Shown piece by piece: positions 62,687-64,000 of a DNA stretch of 64,000 bases. The position numbers and the translations under genes are program-made. Source of the stretch: Scatophagus argus (lineage: Eukaryota; Chordata; Actinopteri; Scatophagidae); assembly GCF_020382885.2 (NCBI RefSeq), contig NC_058495.1, forward strand, positions 4,767,627-4,831,626, given 5' to 3'. The notes beneath the pieces are model-generated. The model was not told where the DNA came from and did no database searches. It saw only the letters and a list, made by a program, of their open reading frames with translations. Numbering within the stretch: position 1 is the first letter of the stretch; every line of letters begins with the position of its first letter.

Positions 62687-64000
62687 CAAGTCATAGCTCA
62701 GAAAACTCATCTTCACAGGACTTTTGAGTGAGAATTTTATTTTAATTGTATAACACGTGTGGATAAATAAAATGTAGCACATCAAATCATCATTACTAAA
62801 TATAAGTGGAATTTCTCTTGGACACCGCCATAGGAAATATTTGTGTGTTCAGATTAATAGTCTCAGACTCCAGTGTTAATTCATTTCTGGCCCCCTACCC
62901 ATCTCTGGTCTCAGCTCAGAGTAAGAATGGGAGAAGCGTAAGCAAAGAGTGAAATGCCAACAAAATGAAAAGAGGAGGAAAAAAAACAACCCTGCAGGTT
63001 ATTTTTTGTGTGTCACAACCATTATAAGTCAACAGTGGTGCTCCCAGTGTGCTAAGTAAATGTGGCTCACAGTAGGAGGGCCTTCCCCATGGATCAGCCA
63101 GTGTGAGAGCAGAGAAGCTAAGCACCTTCCTGCTGCAATTAAAGAACATCCCATCAATAAATGATGAATGTCAAACACAGCATGATGTTTGGCCTGGTAA
63201 GTAGACTAGTATCCTACATAGATTCATGGTCACAGCAGAGCAGGAAACAAGGGATGGTGTGGTGGAAATACAGAGAAAGGAGATGAGAGGATGTTAAGAG
63301 AACCCCGCTGCAAATGTCACTTTGTCCTTTTCAACACTTCTCGAAATGTGACGGTGGACATTTAAGATGCCGCAGCAGCTGTCATTTATTAAGCCATCCG
63401 ATGACATTTGGGATTCTGGGCTGCTTGCCCTGCTCCAACACAGGAAGTGGGATAGAGGACAGGGGTATTCTCTATCAGCCAAGGGCACGGTGGGCAATCA
63501 CTGTTGCCACATCATTAAAGTAGCACCAGACAGTATTACTGTAACTTCACACAGTATTTCCCACTTTTAAGTAGACTTGAACTCTCACAACCTTCTAATG
63601 ACCGAAACTTACAAAGGTTAAAAGAAAGGGCAGAACACTTAAAAACATTGTGACAAAGCAACACTTCATATTTCCTGTCCTAAGATGGCCTGTGGCCCTC
63701 CATTCCCTGTGTTTCAGATCTGTGTACAATTGTACTTTCTGCCAAAATATCAACAATAATGGTGTCACTATTGCATGACTAACTGCTCTTGGCTTCTCAT
63801 GGCTGTGGGAAGGCTTCCTTCTTTTGCCGATTTTACCAGCTGGAGGTGAGTGAGAGTGAGTCAGAGTTATTATTGTTTTAGAAGCTCTCTGAGTGTAGTC
63901 AAAGCCCACAATGATCCACACTCACAGGGTAGTGTTGCTTCCTGCACAGTCCAACAATAAAAACAGTCTGTCCACTTAGATTACACAGTTGCTGTGTAAA
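62687..64000. other. intergenic to window end, nothing recognised
   Basis: Only short unsupported open frames on both strands. No repeat or RNA gene is recognised. Confidence 0.45.

Noticed and set aside
1..64000. CRISPR arrays, operons, phage or other prokaryotic systems
   Set aside because: The genes have introns and vertebrate families, the repeats are eukaryotic, and no spaced direct-repeat array is present.
1..64000. tRNA, rRNA or microRNA genes
   Set aside because: I scanned by eye for tRNA B-box-like GTTCRANNCC words in a cloverleaf context and found none convincing. A tRNAscan or Infernal run would be decisive.

Overview
This window is eukaryotic, and the evidence points to a teleost fish. 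It has GT-AG introns, about 40% GC by eye, long gene-poor stretches, and several interspersed repeats whose wording matches families that are abundant in teleost genomes. The species cannot be fixed from the sequence. Only three protein-coding genes can be supported, and all three reconstruct as complete open genes of the expected vertebrate length.

Layout: (1) 1538-3824, minus strand: a four-exon arylacetamide deacetylase-like 4 gene (416 aa). (2) 3825-6320: a shared upstream region between two divergent genes, with transposon remnants, a TATA box at 5920 and a leader full of upstream ORFs. (3) 6321-13265, plus strand: dhrs3, six coding exons, 302 aa, a retinaldehyde reductase. (4) About 13.65-43.96 kb: a 30-kb convergent intergenic stretch with no recognisable gene. 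It holds teleost repeats, a broken Tc1/mariner-type element, a curious duplicated palindrome near 19 kb and pyrimidine-rich tracts. (5) 44200-56320, minus strand: lrrc38, two coding exons split by an 11.2-kb intron, 291 aa, a BK-channel auxiliary (gamma) subunit. (6) 56.3-64 kb: lrrc38 upstream flank and intergenic DNA, including a directly repeated segment seen twice about 4 kb apart.

The genes do not form a pathway. They are a synteny block: DHRS3, AADACL4 and LRRC38 are also near one another on human 1p36.21. dhrs3 limits retinoic acid production by reducing all-trans-retinal, the aadacl4 product is a membrane-anchored esterase, and lrrc38 tunes K+ channel gating.

I found no evidence of a new multi-gene system. 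The items most worth a second look are the His-to-Pro change in the oxyanion-hole motif of the esterase, the uORF-dense dhrs3 leader, the duplicated 107-bp palindromic module, the changed gene order relative to human, and the 58/62-kb segmental repeat.
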